Source: an uncultured Lachnospiraceae bacterium (lineage in GTDB: Bacteria; Bacillota; Clostridia; Lachnospirales; Lachnospiraceae). Taken from it: a stretch of 64,000 nucleotides of DNA. Location of the stretch: the NCBI GenBank assembly GCA_947174505.1, contig CAMWJF010000007.1:1-64000 (forward strand), in the 5' to 3' direction. The number at the start of each line of letters is the position of its first letter. Position 1 is the stretch's first letter. Shown here one piece after another: positions 50,310 through 58,056 of this stretch. The translations under genes were made by a program, and so were the position numbers. The notes beneath the pieces are model-generated. The model did not search any database. It was given only the letters and a program-made list of their open reading frames with translations, and was not told the DNA's origin.

Positions 50310-50789
50310 ATGAGAATATTGATTGTGAGCGACAGTCATCGTCATAATGCAAATCTGCTTGCCGTGCTGGAACGGACTGGTCCCTATGATATGCTGATAC
50401 ACTGTGGGGATGTGGAGGGGAGCGAGTATACGATCAGCGAGGCGGCGGGCTGCCCTGTGGTAATGGTGCAGGGAAATAATGATTTTTTTTCGGACCTGCC
50501 GAGAGAAGAGGAGTTTACGCTTGGGCGTTATAAGGTGTGGGTGACCCACGGACACCATTATTATATCGCCATGAACACCGAGACGATCAAGCAGGAGGCC
50601 ATAAGCCGGGAAGTGGATATCGTTATGTGCGGGCATTCCCACAGGCCGTTGGTTGATATCGGAAAGGATGTTACGCTGGTCAACCCCGGCAGTATCAGCT
50701 ATCCCAGACAGGAGAACCGGAGGCCCAGTTATATTATTATGGAGCTGGACAGAGAAGGGGAAGCACATTTTACTTTAAATTTTGTTTAG
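50310..50789 (+). CDS. YfcE/MJ0936-family metallophosphodiesterase
   Basis: A 159-residue calcineurin-like phosphoesterase with all five metal-binding motifs: VSDSHRHN, IHCGDVEG, VQGNNDFF, VTHGHHYY and CGHSHRPLV. Relatives hydrolyse cyclic and linear phosphodiesters with Mn2+. The physiological substrate is unknown. It is translationally close to rdgB, the two commonly being neighbours in Firmicutes. A consensus promoter for the tRNA cluster begins eight bases after its stop. Confidence 0.9.
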   Translation: MRILIVSDSHRHNANLLAVLERTGPYDMLIHCGDVEGSEYTISEAAGCPVVMVQGNNDFFSDLPREEEFTLGRYKVWVTHGHHYYIAMNTETIKQEAISREVDIVMCGHSHRPLVDIGKDVTLVNPGSISYPRQENRRPSYIIMELDREGEAHFTLNFV

Positions 50790-50796
50790 AAAGCTG

Positions 50797-50825
50797 TTGA
50801 CAGAAAAAAAACCATATTATATAAT
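50797..50825 (+). promoter_or_regulatory. Consensus promoter of the tRNA cluster
   Basis: TTGACA, 17 bases, TATAAT, exact consensus, 38 bases before the first tRNA. Confidence 0.9.
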
Positions 50826-50862
50826 GGAACATGCGTTGTGAGAAATGGCGTTTGATCCCTTG

Positions 50863-50937
50863 CGGGGTGTGGCTCAGCTTGGCTAGAGCGCCTGGTTTGG
50901 GACCAGGAGGTCGCAGGTTCGAATCCTGTCACCCCGA
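50863..50937 (+). tRNA. tRNA-Pro (anticodon TGG)
   Basis: Acceptor CGGGGTG/CACCCCG, D stem GCTC/GAGC, anticodon stem CCTGG/CCAGG with loop TTTGGGA, T arm GCAGG-TTCGAAT-CCTGT. No CCA encoded. Confidence 0.97.
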
Positions 50938-50959
50938 CGCAGTTTATCTATAATGACAT

Positions 50960-51030
50960 GCGGGTGTAGTTCAATGGTAGAACACCAGCCTTCCAAGCTG
51001 GATACGTGGGTTCGATTCCCATCACCCGCT
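50960..51030 (+). tRNA. tRNA-Gly (anticodon TCC)
   Basis: Acceptor GCGGGTG/CACCCGC, anticodon stem CCAGC/GCTGG with loop CTTCCAA, T loop TTCGATT. No CCA encoded. Confidence 0.97.
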
Positions 51031-51066
51031 CTCCGTACGGTGTAAGCCTGTGCGGGTGTGCAGTAC

Positions 51067-51140
<74 letters not shown>

Positions 51141-51146
51141 TTGTAT

Positions 51147-51221
51147 GGTGGGTATGGCGCAGTCGGCTAGCGCGCCAGATTGTGGCTCTGGAGGCCGAGG
51201 GTTCGAGTCCCTCTATCCACC
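51147..51221 (+). tRNA. tRNA-His (anticodon GTG)
   Basis: Acceptor GTGGGTA/TATCCAC with an extra 5' G facing a C discriminator, the identity element of tRNA-His. Anticodon stem CCAGA/TCTGG with loop TTGTGGC. Confidence 0.96.
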
Positions 51222-51262
51222 TTTAACATGAGCGTGCGGAGCACTGCCTGGTTTACCAATAA

Positions 51263-51334
51263 TGGGCTATCGCCAAGGGGTAAGGCACAGGACTTTGACT
51301 CCTGCATTCGCTGGTTCAAATCCAGCTAGCCCAG
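51263..51334 (+). tRNA. tRNA-Gln (anticodon TTG)
   Basis: Acceptor TGGGCTA/TAGCCCA, anticodon stem CAGGA/TCCTG with loop CTTTGAC, T loop TTCAAAT. No CCA encoded. Confidence 0.96.
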
Positions 51335-51338
51335 TTAT

Positions 51339-51411
51339 GGACCACTAGCTCAGTCGGTAGAGCACCTGACTTTTAATCAGGTTGTCGGGGGTTCGAATCC
51401 CCCGTGGTTCA
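51339..51411 (+). tRNA. tRNA-Lys (anticodon TTT)
   Basis: Acceptor GGACCAC/GTGGTTC (one wobble), anticodon stem CCTGA/TCAGG with loop CTTTTAA, T arm GGGGG-TTCGAAT-CCCCC. Last tRNA of the cluster. Confidence 0.97.
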
Positions 51412-51435
51412 CTAAAGGAATCCACAGTGTAAACT

Positions 51436-51451
51436 GGGGGATTCGAACCCC
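51436..51451 (-). repeat. Inverted copy of the tRNA-Lys T-arm
   Basis: These 16 bases are the exact reverse complement of 51388-51403 in the T-arm of the tRNA-Lys gene 33 bases upstream. The precursor RNA could pair the T-arm with this copy. CACAGTGTAAAC just before it resembles the start of the GCGACAGTGTA elements. Confidence 0.7.
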
Positions 51452-51477
51452 GGAGCGATATTCTCCGTGGCTTGTTC

Positions 51478-51507
51478 AAAACACCACTGCAAATGCGGTG
51501 TTTTTTT
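51478..51507 (+). terminator. Terminator of the tRNA cluster
   Basis: ACACC/GGTGT closes an inner GCA/TGC pair, followed by a T7 run. Confidence 0.85.
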
Positions 51508-51612
51508 GTTGCACACGGTTTCATAAAGGATATCGCCGCCTGCGGCGGTATGTGGATGGTGCGGCGTGCAGGGAAAAGGCATCCCGACCCGGTTGCGAAG
51601 GAGGTAAAAGAT

Positions 51613-52971
51613 ATGGAACAGACGAAAGAGAATAAGATGGGCACTATGCCCGTAAACAGACTGCTGATTACGATGTCGCTGCCCATGATGATATCCATGC
51701 TGGTGCAGGCGCTTTACAATGTGGTGGACTCCATTTTTGTCTCCCGCATTAATGAGAATGCACTGACAGCAGTGTCACTTGCATTTCCGATCCAGACGCT
51801 GATGATTGCGGTTGCGGGCGGTACCTGTGTCGGCATCAATGCGGTGCTCTCCAGGGCGCTGGGGGAAAAGGAGCAGGAGCGGGCAGACAATGCGGCATCC
51901 AGCGGCGTTCTTCTGATGGGAATCAGCTATCTTCTTTTTTTGGCAGTGGGTCTTTTCGGTACGAGGACATTTTACTTAAGTCAGACTGATGATGTGCAGA
52001 TTGTAGAGTATGGAGTGGCTTATCTGAGTGTGGTGTGCTGCTGCTCTTTCGGTCTTTTTTCCCAGTTTGTGTTCGAAAGGCTGCTGCAGTCCACGGGAAG
52101 AACCTTCTATATTATGATTACGCAGGGAACGGGCGCTATTATCAATATCATTCTGGATCCCATTTTTATTTTCGGCCTGTGCGGCATGCCGAAAATGGGG
52201 GTTATGGGTGCGGCTGTGGCGACCGTGACAGGACAGATCGTGGCGGGAACCATAGCATTTGTCATTAACAGCAGAAAAAATGAAGACATCCATATTTCCG
52301 CAAAGAAACTCCGGCTGGAGAGGGAGGTTGTAGGACAGATATATAAGATTGGTGTGCCTTCCATGATCATGCAGGCTATCGGTTCCGTGATGACGTATGG
52401 CATGAATCTGATCCTGATTTCCTTTACGCCTACCGCCACGGCCGTATTCGGTGTGTATTTTAAGCTGCAGAGCTTTATCTTTATGCCAGTGTTTGGCATG
52501 AATAACGGACTGGTACCGATCCTGGCATACAATTACGGTGCAGGCAGAAGAGACCGCTTTATTCAGGCGTTGAAGTGCGGCATTTTTTATGCGGTGGGAA
52601 TCATGGCTGTCGGGGTAGTGGTTTTCCAGAGCATTCCGCAGATTCTTCTGGGATTTTTCGAGGCGTCGCCGGAAATGCTTGCGATAGGCGTGCCTGCGCT
52701 TCGGATCATCAGTATCTGTTTTGTGATGGCCGGTTTCAGCATCATCTGCGGCACGGCGTTCCAGGCGCTTGGCAATGCGGTGTACAGCATGATCGTTTCC
52801 ATTGCAAGACAGCTCATTGTGCTGCTTCCGGCAGCGTATCTCCTGTCCCTTGCAGGGAATGTGGATTTTGTGTGGTGGTCCTTCCCGATTGCAGAGCTGG
52901 TTTCCCTGGTCGTGACGGTGTTCTTTTTGATAAGAATTAACCGTGAGGTAATCCGGCATATCGGGGAATAG
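51613..52971 (+). CDS. MATE-family efflux transporter
   Basis: A 452-residue, twelve-helix multidrug and toxic compound extruder that should export cationic compounds in exchange for H+ or Na+. The two MATE halves are visible (LLITMSLPMMISMLVQALYNVVDSIFVSRI... and VGQIYKIGVPSMIMQAIGSVMTYGMNLILI...). An upstream frame reaches 51472, but AAGGAGGT stands before the ATG at 51613. It follows the tRNA cluster terminator and may have its own weak promoter. The second MATE gene in the window, at 58057, is only distantly similar. The substrate is unknown. Confidence 0.9.
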   Translation: MEQTKENKMGTMPVNRLLITMSLPMMISMLVQALYNVVDSIFVSRINENALTAVSLAFPIQTLMIAVAGGTCVGINAVLSRALGEKEQERADNAASSGVLLMGISYLLFLAVGLFGTRTFYLSQTDDVQIVEYGVAYLSVVCCCSFGLFSQFVFERLLQSTGRTFYIMITQGTGAIINIILDPIFIFGLCGMPKMGVMGAAVATVTGQIVAGTIAFVINSRKNEDIHISAKKLRLEREVVGQIYKIGVPSMIMQAIGSVMTYGMNLILISFTPTATAVFGVYFKLQSFIFMPVFGMNNGLVPILAYNYGAGRRDRFIQALKCGIFYAVGIMAVGVVVFQSIPQILLGFFEASPEMLAIGVPALRIISICFVMAGFSIICGTAFQALGNAVYSMIVSIARQLIVLLPAAYLLSLAGNVDFVWWSFPIAELVSLVVTVFFLIRINREVIRHIGE

Positions 52972-53036
52972 ACAGATGCGCGTGTCGAAGCGGATGTCTC
53001 CCCGGCGGCATCTTTCCGGTGGAGATTTCCGAATCG

Positions 53037-53065
53037 TTGACAGGGCGCAGGGAAAATGATATGAT
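53037..53065 (+). promoter_or_regulatory. Promoter of tRNA-Leu
   Basis: TTGACA, 17 bases, TATGAT, 58 bases before the tRNA. A GC-rich hairpin TCTCC-CGG/CCGG-GGAGA lies before it at about 52996-53027 and may end the MATE transcript. Confidence 0.8.
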
Positions 53066-53122
53066 ACATAGGCAGGCGGGCAGAAGTGACATGGATGTCA
53101 TAAAAATTCTGCAGTCTGACAG

Positions 53123-53202
<80 letters not shown>

Positions 53203-53205
53203 TAA

Positions 53206-53254
53206 ACAGGGGCTTTCGAGACATTTTTGGTGTCTTGGAAGCCCTTGTTTTTTG
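53206..53254 (+). terminator. Terminator of tRNA-Leu
   Basis: AACAGGGGCTT-C-AGACA pairs with TGTCT-G-AAGCCCTTGTT and runs into T6. The rest of the gap up to 53458 holds no gene I can support. Confidence 0.85.
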
Positions 53255-53458
53255 CGTTTGACAGCAGCTGTTGGAAAAGCGCAGGCAGGGATGACTTTAT
53301 TATGCTGGCCGGACCGGTTTTTGTGGGTTTGTGTGGCGCTTTTTGCTGCCACCGCATCAATGTGGTCTTTTTTTAATCTTTTTTAATCTCTCTTTTTTGC
53401 AGAATATACCCCATTATTGTTGAAAATACACAAATAGGGAGAGGTAAAGCGAAAATAT

Positions 53459-53487
53459 TTGACTATATTCAACAAAAAGCATATAAT
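53459..53487 (+). promoter_or_regulatory. Promoter of the binding-protein lipoprotein gene
   Basis: TTGACT, 17 bases, TATAAT. TTTGACTATATTCAACAAA across the -35 is a partly inverted sequence that may be a regulator site. Confidence 0.78.
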
Positions 53488-53524
53488 TTCTGGGAAGGAA
53501 AATTATAGTAAGGGAGGAGAAGCA

Positions 53525-54577
53525 ATGTATAAATTACAAAAAGTGATCGGTCTGTCGCTCATGACAGGACTTTTGCTGTCAGGCTGCGGACAGGCAGGCG
53601 ATCCTGAGATTATTATGCCGGATACGCCGATGCAGCCTTCGGCGGCTGTAAGCGGCGGGGCAGCAGCGGAGCCTGTGGCGGCAGCAGAGGAAACGGCGGC
53701 GGAGGAGACACAGGAGGCGCAGCCCTCGGCGGGTACGGGTGAGGCGCATACGGTGTATCTGATTACCATGGATCTGGCGGACAGCTACTGGCAGTCGATT
53801 GATAAGGGCTGTAAGCAGGCGGCGGAGGAGCTGGGAAATATTACATATAAGTGGATCGGGCCGGACACCCACGATGACGCGCTGCAGAGCGCCTGTGTGG
53901 ACCAGGCGGTATCGGAAGGGGCTGAAGCGATTCTGATTGCGGCAAACAGCGCCGAGGGCGTAAATGGCAGTTTACAGAAAGCGGCGGATGCGGGATGTAA
54001 GATTATTTACGTGGACAGTGCGGCAAGCTTTGACTGTGTGACGGCGCTGGCGACCGACAATGAGGCGGCGGGAAAGACGGCTGCGGACAGCATGAAGAAA
54101 GCGCTGGCGGAAAGAGGGATTACGTCCGGTACGATCGGTGTTATGGGTGTGACGCAGGACACGGCTTCCTGTGTGGCGAGGGAAACAGGTTTCCGCGCGG
54201 CCTTTGAGGGCACCGACTTTGTGCTGGCTGATACGGTATATATGATGGATGATGCGGCCAATATCAAGAATGCCGTGACGGCAGGTCAGGGACAGGGATA
54301 TGTGGCGTATTTCGGAACCAATGAGGGTACCTCCGTGGCGGCCGGGGAGGCGGTCAGAGAGTCCGGGCAGGACGATCTGGTTGTGGGATTTGACACGTCA
54401 GACGCCATGCTGGCGCTGATTGCAGACGGTACTGCCTATGCGACCATGCAGCAGAACCCGGAGCGCATGGGACATGACGGCATGGTCATTGCCGTGCAGG
54501 CGCTGGAGGGAACTTATACAGACACTAACACAAAAACGGATACGGGAGTGACGGTCATCACTGCGGATTCCATGTAG
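53525..54577 (+). CDS. Sugar-binding lipoprotein (ribose-binding-protein type)
   Basis: A 350-residue exported substrate-binding protein. The signal peptide ends in a lipobox, LLLSGC near residue 20, so the mature protein is lipid-anchored. A 45-residue Ala/Glu/Pro-rich tether follows, then a type I periplasmic-binding fold (VYLITMDLADSYWQSIDKGCKQAAEELG, ATDNEAAGKTAADSM, GYVAYFGTNEGTSVAAGEAV, VVGFDTSDAMLALI). Ligands of this class are sugars or autoinducer-2-like molecules. No ATPase or permease gene is present. Instead the next gene encodes a chemoreceptor, which suggests sensing rather than uptake. GGGAGGAG sets the start at 53525. Confidence 0.9.
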   Translation: MYKLQKVIGLSLMTGLLLSGCGQAGDPEIIMPDTPMQPSAAVSGGAAAEPVAAAEETAAEETQEAQPSAGTGEAHTVYLITMDLADSYWQSIDKGCKQAAEELGNITYKWIGPDTHDDALQSACVDQAVSEGAEAILIAANSAEGVNGSLQKAADAGCKIIYVDSAASFDCVTALATDNEAAGKTAADSMKKALAERGITSGTIGVMGVTQDTASCVARETGFRAAFEGTDFVLADTVYMMDDAANIKNAVTAGQGQGYVAYFGTNEGTSVAAGEAVRESGQDDLVVGFDTSDAMLALIADGTAYATMQQNPERMGHDGMVIAVQALEGTYTDTNTKTDTGVTVITADSM

Positions 54578-54585
54578 GAGATGTG

Positions 54586-54716
54586 GTGTGAAAAATAATG
54601 CCGATGCATTTATTTTTCACACGCAAATTTGTGCAGGAGCATCACAAATTTGTTTTATGGCAGACGCAAATTTGAGATTTGCGCCGCCTCGTCGCGTGAA
54701 CGCTCCGGAATGGAGA
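54586..54716 (+). repeat. Three-hairpin leader element, full copy
   Basis: Hairpin 1 GTGTGAAAAATAA/TTATTTTTCACAC (54586-54622, 11-base loop), hairpin 2 CAAATTTGTG/CACAAATTTG (54624-54652, 9-base loop CAGGAGCAT), hairpin 3 CGCAAAT/ATTTGCG (54665-54683, 5-base loop TTGAG), then CTCCGGAATGGAG, a small hairpin (CTCC/GGAG) that holds the Shine-Dalgarno of the chemoreceptor gene starting at 54722. Loops match the minus-strand copy at 40442-40570; stems differ in sequence but stay paired. Confidence 0.82.
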
Positions 54717-54721
54717 ACGAT

Positions 54722-56422
54722 ATGAAATTTAAACAGAAAATGTTTACCTTATACTGTGTTCCGATGTTGGTGTACGGCATCCTGCTTTTGGTGATCGGGC
54801 TGATCCAGTTTGAAAACGGCATGTATAAGGAGACAAGGAACAGCTTAAAATCAAATGCGCTGGCGGCGATGAGTCTGTACAACAGCCAGGGCTACGGGGA
54901 TTATGCCCTGAAGTCGGACGGCAATGTCTGGAGAGGCATGAATTTTAACATTTCGCAGGAGACGGGCATTGTGGACGAGCTGAAAGCGCAGACAGGCGTG
55001 GATATCACGTTTTTCTTTGGTGACACGGCTGTCATGACCTCTGTTATGAATGAGGGCGGAAACAGATGGTATGGTATGCGGGCGGGCGCAAATATTACCA
55101 ATTATACGCTGCATCAGGGGGCGCAGCTCTGGTACCGCAATATTGAAATAGACGGGAAAATGTGTCACGCTTATCTGATTCCCATTGTGCAGCCGGGCGA
55201 CGGTACCGTGACGGGCGCAATGATGGCCTCTCTTCCGACAGAGGAATTTGACGGTATTATCAGGCGGTATGTGCTGATCAGCGTTGTGATTGCGTTTGTG
55301 GTGCTTCTGGCTGTAGGCGGCTTTATTTACTGGTATATCGGCGGGCTGACTAGGGTGCTCCACAATGTGAGAGAGGTGCTTTCCAAGGTGTCCAACGGGC
55401 AGTTTGAGGATGCGCGTCTGGAGGAAATCAGGCGGCGGGATGAGTTTGGGGACTTGGCGTCCTGTACGGAGAGACTGCGGCTGAAGATTTATGATATTCT
55501 GGATGACATCCGTCACGGGACGGTGAAGCTGACGGGGGCTGTCGAGAGGCTGAACAGGACGTCCGAAAGTACCACGCAGGCTGCGGTGAGCATGAGCGGC
55601 AGCGTGGCACAGATCGAGGATACAGCCAACCGGCAGCAGAGCGGGACCACGCAGGCCGCGCAGGATGTGGAGGCCACGAAACAGGCGATAGAGGAAATGC
55701 TGGTGCAGATTGAGGGCATCAATCAGATTTCCAGAGACATGGAAGACATGTCGAAGGAGAGCGCGGACATATTGCGGGAGCTGGAGGAGAGCAGCAAAAA
55801 GGCGCAGGATACGGTGCGTGGAATCAGGAATCAGACGGACACCACGAATGAATCGGTCAAACAGATTAAGAGTGTGACAGAGTATATCACCAACATAGCG
55901 GAGGAGACCAATCTTCTGGCGCTTAACGCCAGCATTGAGGCGGCCAGGGCCGGAGACGCGGGCAGGGGATTTGCGGTGGTGGCACAGCAGATTCAGAAGC
56001 TTGCGGAGGAATCCAACCATTCGGCGGCACAGATCGGAGATAATATTAAGGATCTGGTGGAGAAGACGGAAGAAAATCTGGCGGCCATGAATCTGATCGG
56101 TGAGGTACTGAAATCACAGGAAGACAAGGTGACCAGGACGAAGGATATCTTCGGGGAACTGGATCGCAGCATCGGTCTGGTGACGGATAAAGAGAACAAC
56201 ATGCAGCAGAATATCCGTTCCATGAATCAGGCAAAAGATAATATGTCAAACGTGATTGAAGAGCTGGCGCAGGCATCCATGGACAACGTCAGTACCGCGC
56301 AGGTGACGGCGGAGGCCGCGGGGCAGATGCAGGAGGAGATAAAAGGCATCACCGAGCTGAGTGCGGATCTGACAGGACTTGCGGAGAACCTGAATCAGAA
56401 TCTGCAGTCATTCCTATCTTAA
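54722..56422 (+). CDS. Methyl-accepting chemotaxis protein (Cache type)
   Basis: A 566-residue chemoreceptor. Transmembrane helix 1 is near 8-30 and helix 2 near 180-203, with a single Cache-like extracytoplasmic domain between them (about 150 residues, [30 protein letters not shown]). HAMP follows, then the signalling coiled coil with tip [15 protein letters not shown] from residue 397. No CheR-binding pentapeptide. It lies directly downstream of a sugar-binding lipoprotein gene and probably receives that protein's signal. Its leader is the three-hairpin element, whose tail covers the ribosome site. No che genes are adjacent; it would use the array at 24.6-31.4 kb. Confidence 0.92.
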   Translation: MKFKQKMFTLYCVPMLVYGILLLVIGLIQFENGMYKETRNSLKSNALAAMSLYNSQGYGDYALKSDGNVWRGMNFNISQETGIVDELKAQTGVDITFFFGDTAVMTSVMNEGGNRWYGMRAGANITNYTLHQGAQLWYRNIEIDGKMCHAYLIPIVQPGDGTVTGAMMASLPTEEFDGIIRRYVLISVVIAFVVLLAVGGFIYWYIGGLTRVLHNVREVLSKVSNGQFEDARLEEIRRRDEFGDLASCTERLRLKIYDILDDIRHGTVKLTGAVERLNRTSESTTQAAVSMSGSVAQIEDTANRQQSGTTQAAQDVEATKQAIEEMLVQIEGINQISRDMEDMSKESADILRELEESSKKAQDTVRGIRNQTDTTNESVKQIKSVTEYITNIAEETNLLALNASIEAARAGDAGRGFAVVAQQIQKLAEESNHSAAQIGDNIKDLVEKTEENLAAMNLIGEVLKSQEDKVTRTKDIFGELDRSIGLVTDKENNMQQNIRSMNQAKDNMSNVIEELAQASMDNVSTAQVTAEAAGQMQEEIKGITELSADLTGLAENLNQNLQSFLS

Positions 56423-56449
56423 TTGATGCGGTCGGTAAGGCAGTCAGAG

Positions 56450-56482
56450 AACAGGGGCTTATATCAAAAGCCCCTGTTTTTT
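56450..56482. terminator. Terminator shared by convergent genes
   Basis: AACAGGGGCTT pairs perfectly with AAGCCCCTGTT, then a T-run. The minus-strand lipase-like gene ends at 56464, so its last codons are part of this hairpin. Confidence 0.9.
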
Positions 56483-57867
56483 AAATTGGCAACGAGGTTT
56501 ACATAAAATTCGCGTATATCAAATCCGGGAATATTTTCCCGGTTTAAGTCGATCATATCACCATGGGAAATGCCCCGTCCCCCGGGAACGGTAAGCTGGA
56601 TAAAGGATTCTCCCCAGCGGGCGCTTTCCAGGGATACCAGCCCGTCGTTTGCACCGTCAAAATGTCTGACTAGGGGGTAGGCCATATTGAGCGGGAATCT
56701 GCCGCCGGAAGCGCGGTTCATCTGACTGCCCACACTCTGATAACAGACGTCGGGATGGTCTGGCAGCTTTTCATTCCTGAGTGCACAGGCGGAAGCCGTG
56801 AGGTCCCGTACGGCGGAGAGGAAGTCGGGACTGGCGTCGCCAAATTTCTTCAGGGCGGTATTGTATTTGCGGGCTACGCTTTTCTGAATCCTTTCCGGTA
56901 TTTTTTCCAACAGATAATCGGCAAAGATGCAGCCCCGGTGGGGTGTGTTGATGGTAGTCAGGCTGGCCACATAAGGGGAGACGCCGCAGGCGCTGATGGC
57001 ATGGCGGCTGTCCAGACCGCCCTTGGAGTGGGCGATGATATTTACCTTTCCGCAGCCCGTTTCCTGTACGATGGAGCGGATGCGCTCCGCCAGCTCCTGC
57101 CCGCAGGAGGCCACGGAGGCGGCTGACTGCTGGCTGCCATAGTAGATGACGGCGCCGTTCTGTTTCAGTGCATAGGGAGCCCTGCCCCAGTAATTAAAAA
57201 ATCGGAAGTCCCGGAAAAATACGCCGTGCACCAGAAGGAGGGGATATCTGGTGTGGCAGAGCTGGCTTTGGGCGCGCACCTGATCCAGCAGATACTTTTC
57301 GTTTTCAAAGGCGGCCTCGCGTGAGGTGATGGCAATGATCCGGCACAGCGCCCAGATATGAACGAAGGGAATAAAGCCGCAGGCAATGCCGATGATGCGC
57401 CACTTGATTCCCAACTGGACGGAGGTCGTATACACGCGGATAATGCCGTTCCAGAAGAGAACGGATTCCAGCAGGATCAGGAGAAGCAGGCCGGCCAGAT
57501 ATCCTGCGCCCTGTGCAAAACTGCCGGGCATATCCGAATTTCCCCAAAGGCGGTACAGAAGGTGCAGGATCACAAATGCGGATGCGGCAATGGCAGTGAC
57601 AAGAAAGAGCTGCAGCAGGGTAACGCCGTCCGTGAGTATTTTGTTGCGGCGGGTGGAGGTTTTCCTGACAGTCAGCCCGGGAAAAAGATTGATGTAGAGA
57701 AAGAGACATCCCCAAAGCATATATGCCAAAATGATGGCGGGGGTGCGGGACGGGGTGAAAAAGGCGCTCCGCAGGCGGGAATCCGTGAGATGGGGGATCA
57801 GTATGTAGAGCGCGCAGAATCCGGATGTCAGGAGCAGTGCCGATAGTATTTTACCTGTGTTTTTCAT
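56464..57867 (-). CDS. Membrane-anchored alpha/beta hydrolase (lipase-like)
   Basis: A 467-residue protein. Five or so membrane helices occupy residues 1-190 (ILSALLLTSGFCALYILIP, IILAYMLWGCLFLYINLFPG, LQLFLVTAIAASAFVILHLLY, AGYLAGLLLLILLESVLF, IGIACGFIPFVHIWALC). An alpha/beta hydrolase domain follows with LLLVHGVFF (oxyanion region), the nucleophile elbow AHSKGGLDSRH and a late GISHGDMID with the catalytic His. This resembles triacylglycerol lipases of the GxSxG type, with Ala at the first position. The start at 57867 follows GGAG. The C-terminal six codons overlap a transcription terminator. Confidence 0.85.
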   Translation of the reverse strand: MKNTGKILSALLLTSGFCALYILIPHLTDSRLRSAFFTPSRTPAIILAYMLWGCLFLYINLFPGLTVRKTSTRRNKILTDGVTLLQLFLVTAIAASAFVILHLLYRLWGNSDMPGSFAQGAGYLAGLLLLILLESVLFWNGIIRVYTTSVQLGIKWRIIGIACGFIPFVHIWALCRIIAITSREAAFENEKYLLDQVRAQSQLCHTRYPLLLVHGVFFRDFRFFNYWGRAPYALKQNGAVIYYGSQQSAASVASCGQELAERIRSIVQETGCGKVNIIAHSKGGLDSRHAISACGVSPYVASLTTINTPHRGCIFADYLLEKIPERIQKSVARKYNTALKKFGDASPDFLSAVRDLTASACALRNEKLPDHPDVCYQSVGSQMNRASGGRFPLNMAYPLVRHFDGANDGLVSLESARWGESFIQLTVPGGRGISHGDMIDLNRENIPGFDIREFYVNLVANLKNRGF

Positions 57868-58056
57868 GGGAATCTCCATTTTGCAAAGTCTGTTGGAAAA
57901 GCTGTATTTGAACCTATGGTAGCATAATAGGGACAGGATGAAAACAGGAAAATGCCATTGCCGGGCAAGTTTTCCGGGCAGCGATAATACGATTGCAATT
58001 CCCGGCCGGTTCGGGTAAGATAACATATGGACAAACCGAAAGAAAAGGAAAGACTT

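Noticed and set aside
54629-54721. N-terminal extension of the chemoreceptor (MCRSITN...)
   Set aside because: It is translated repeat sequence, repeated in a similar form at the minus-strand copy near 40531; the good ribosome site belongs to 54722.
54586-54722. The chemoreceptor leader as a GEMM-type c-di-GMP riboswitch
   Set aside because: The conserved GGGCAAACC-like core and tetraloop receptor are absent; the hairpin order does not fit. The leader at 20270-20362 was also checked with the same result.
54851-56020. Long antisense frame over the Cache chemoreceptor
   Set aside because: His/Leu/Arg-rich shadow of a confirmed gene.
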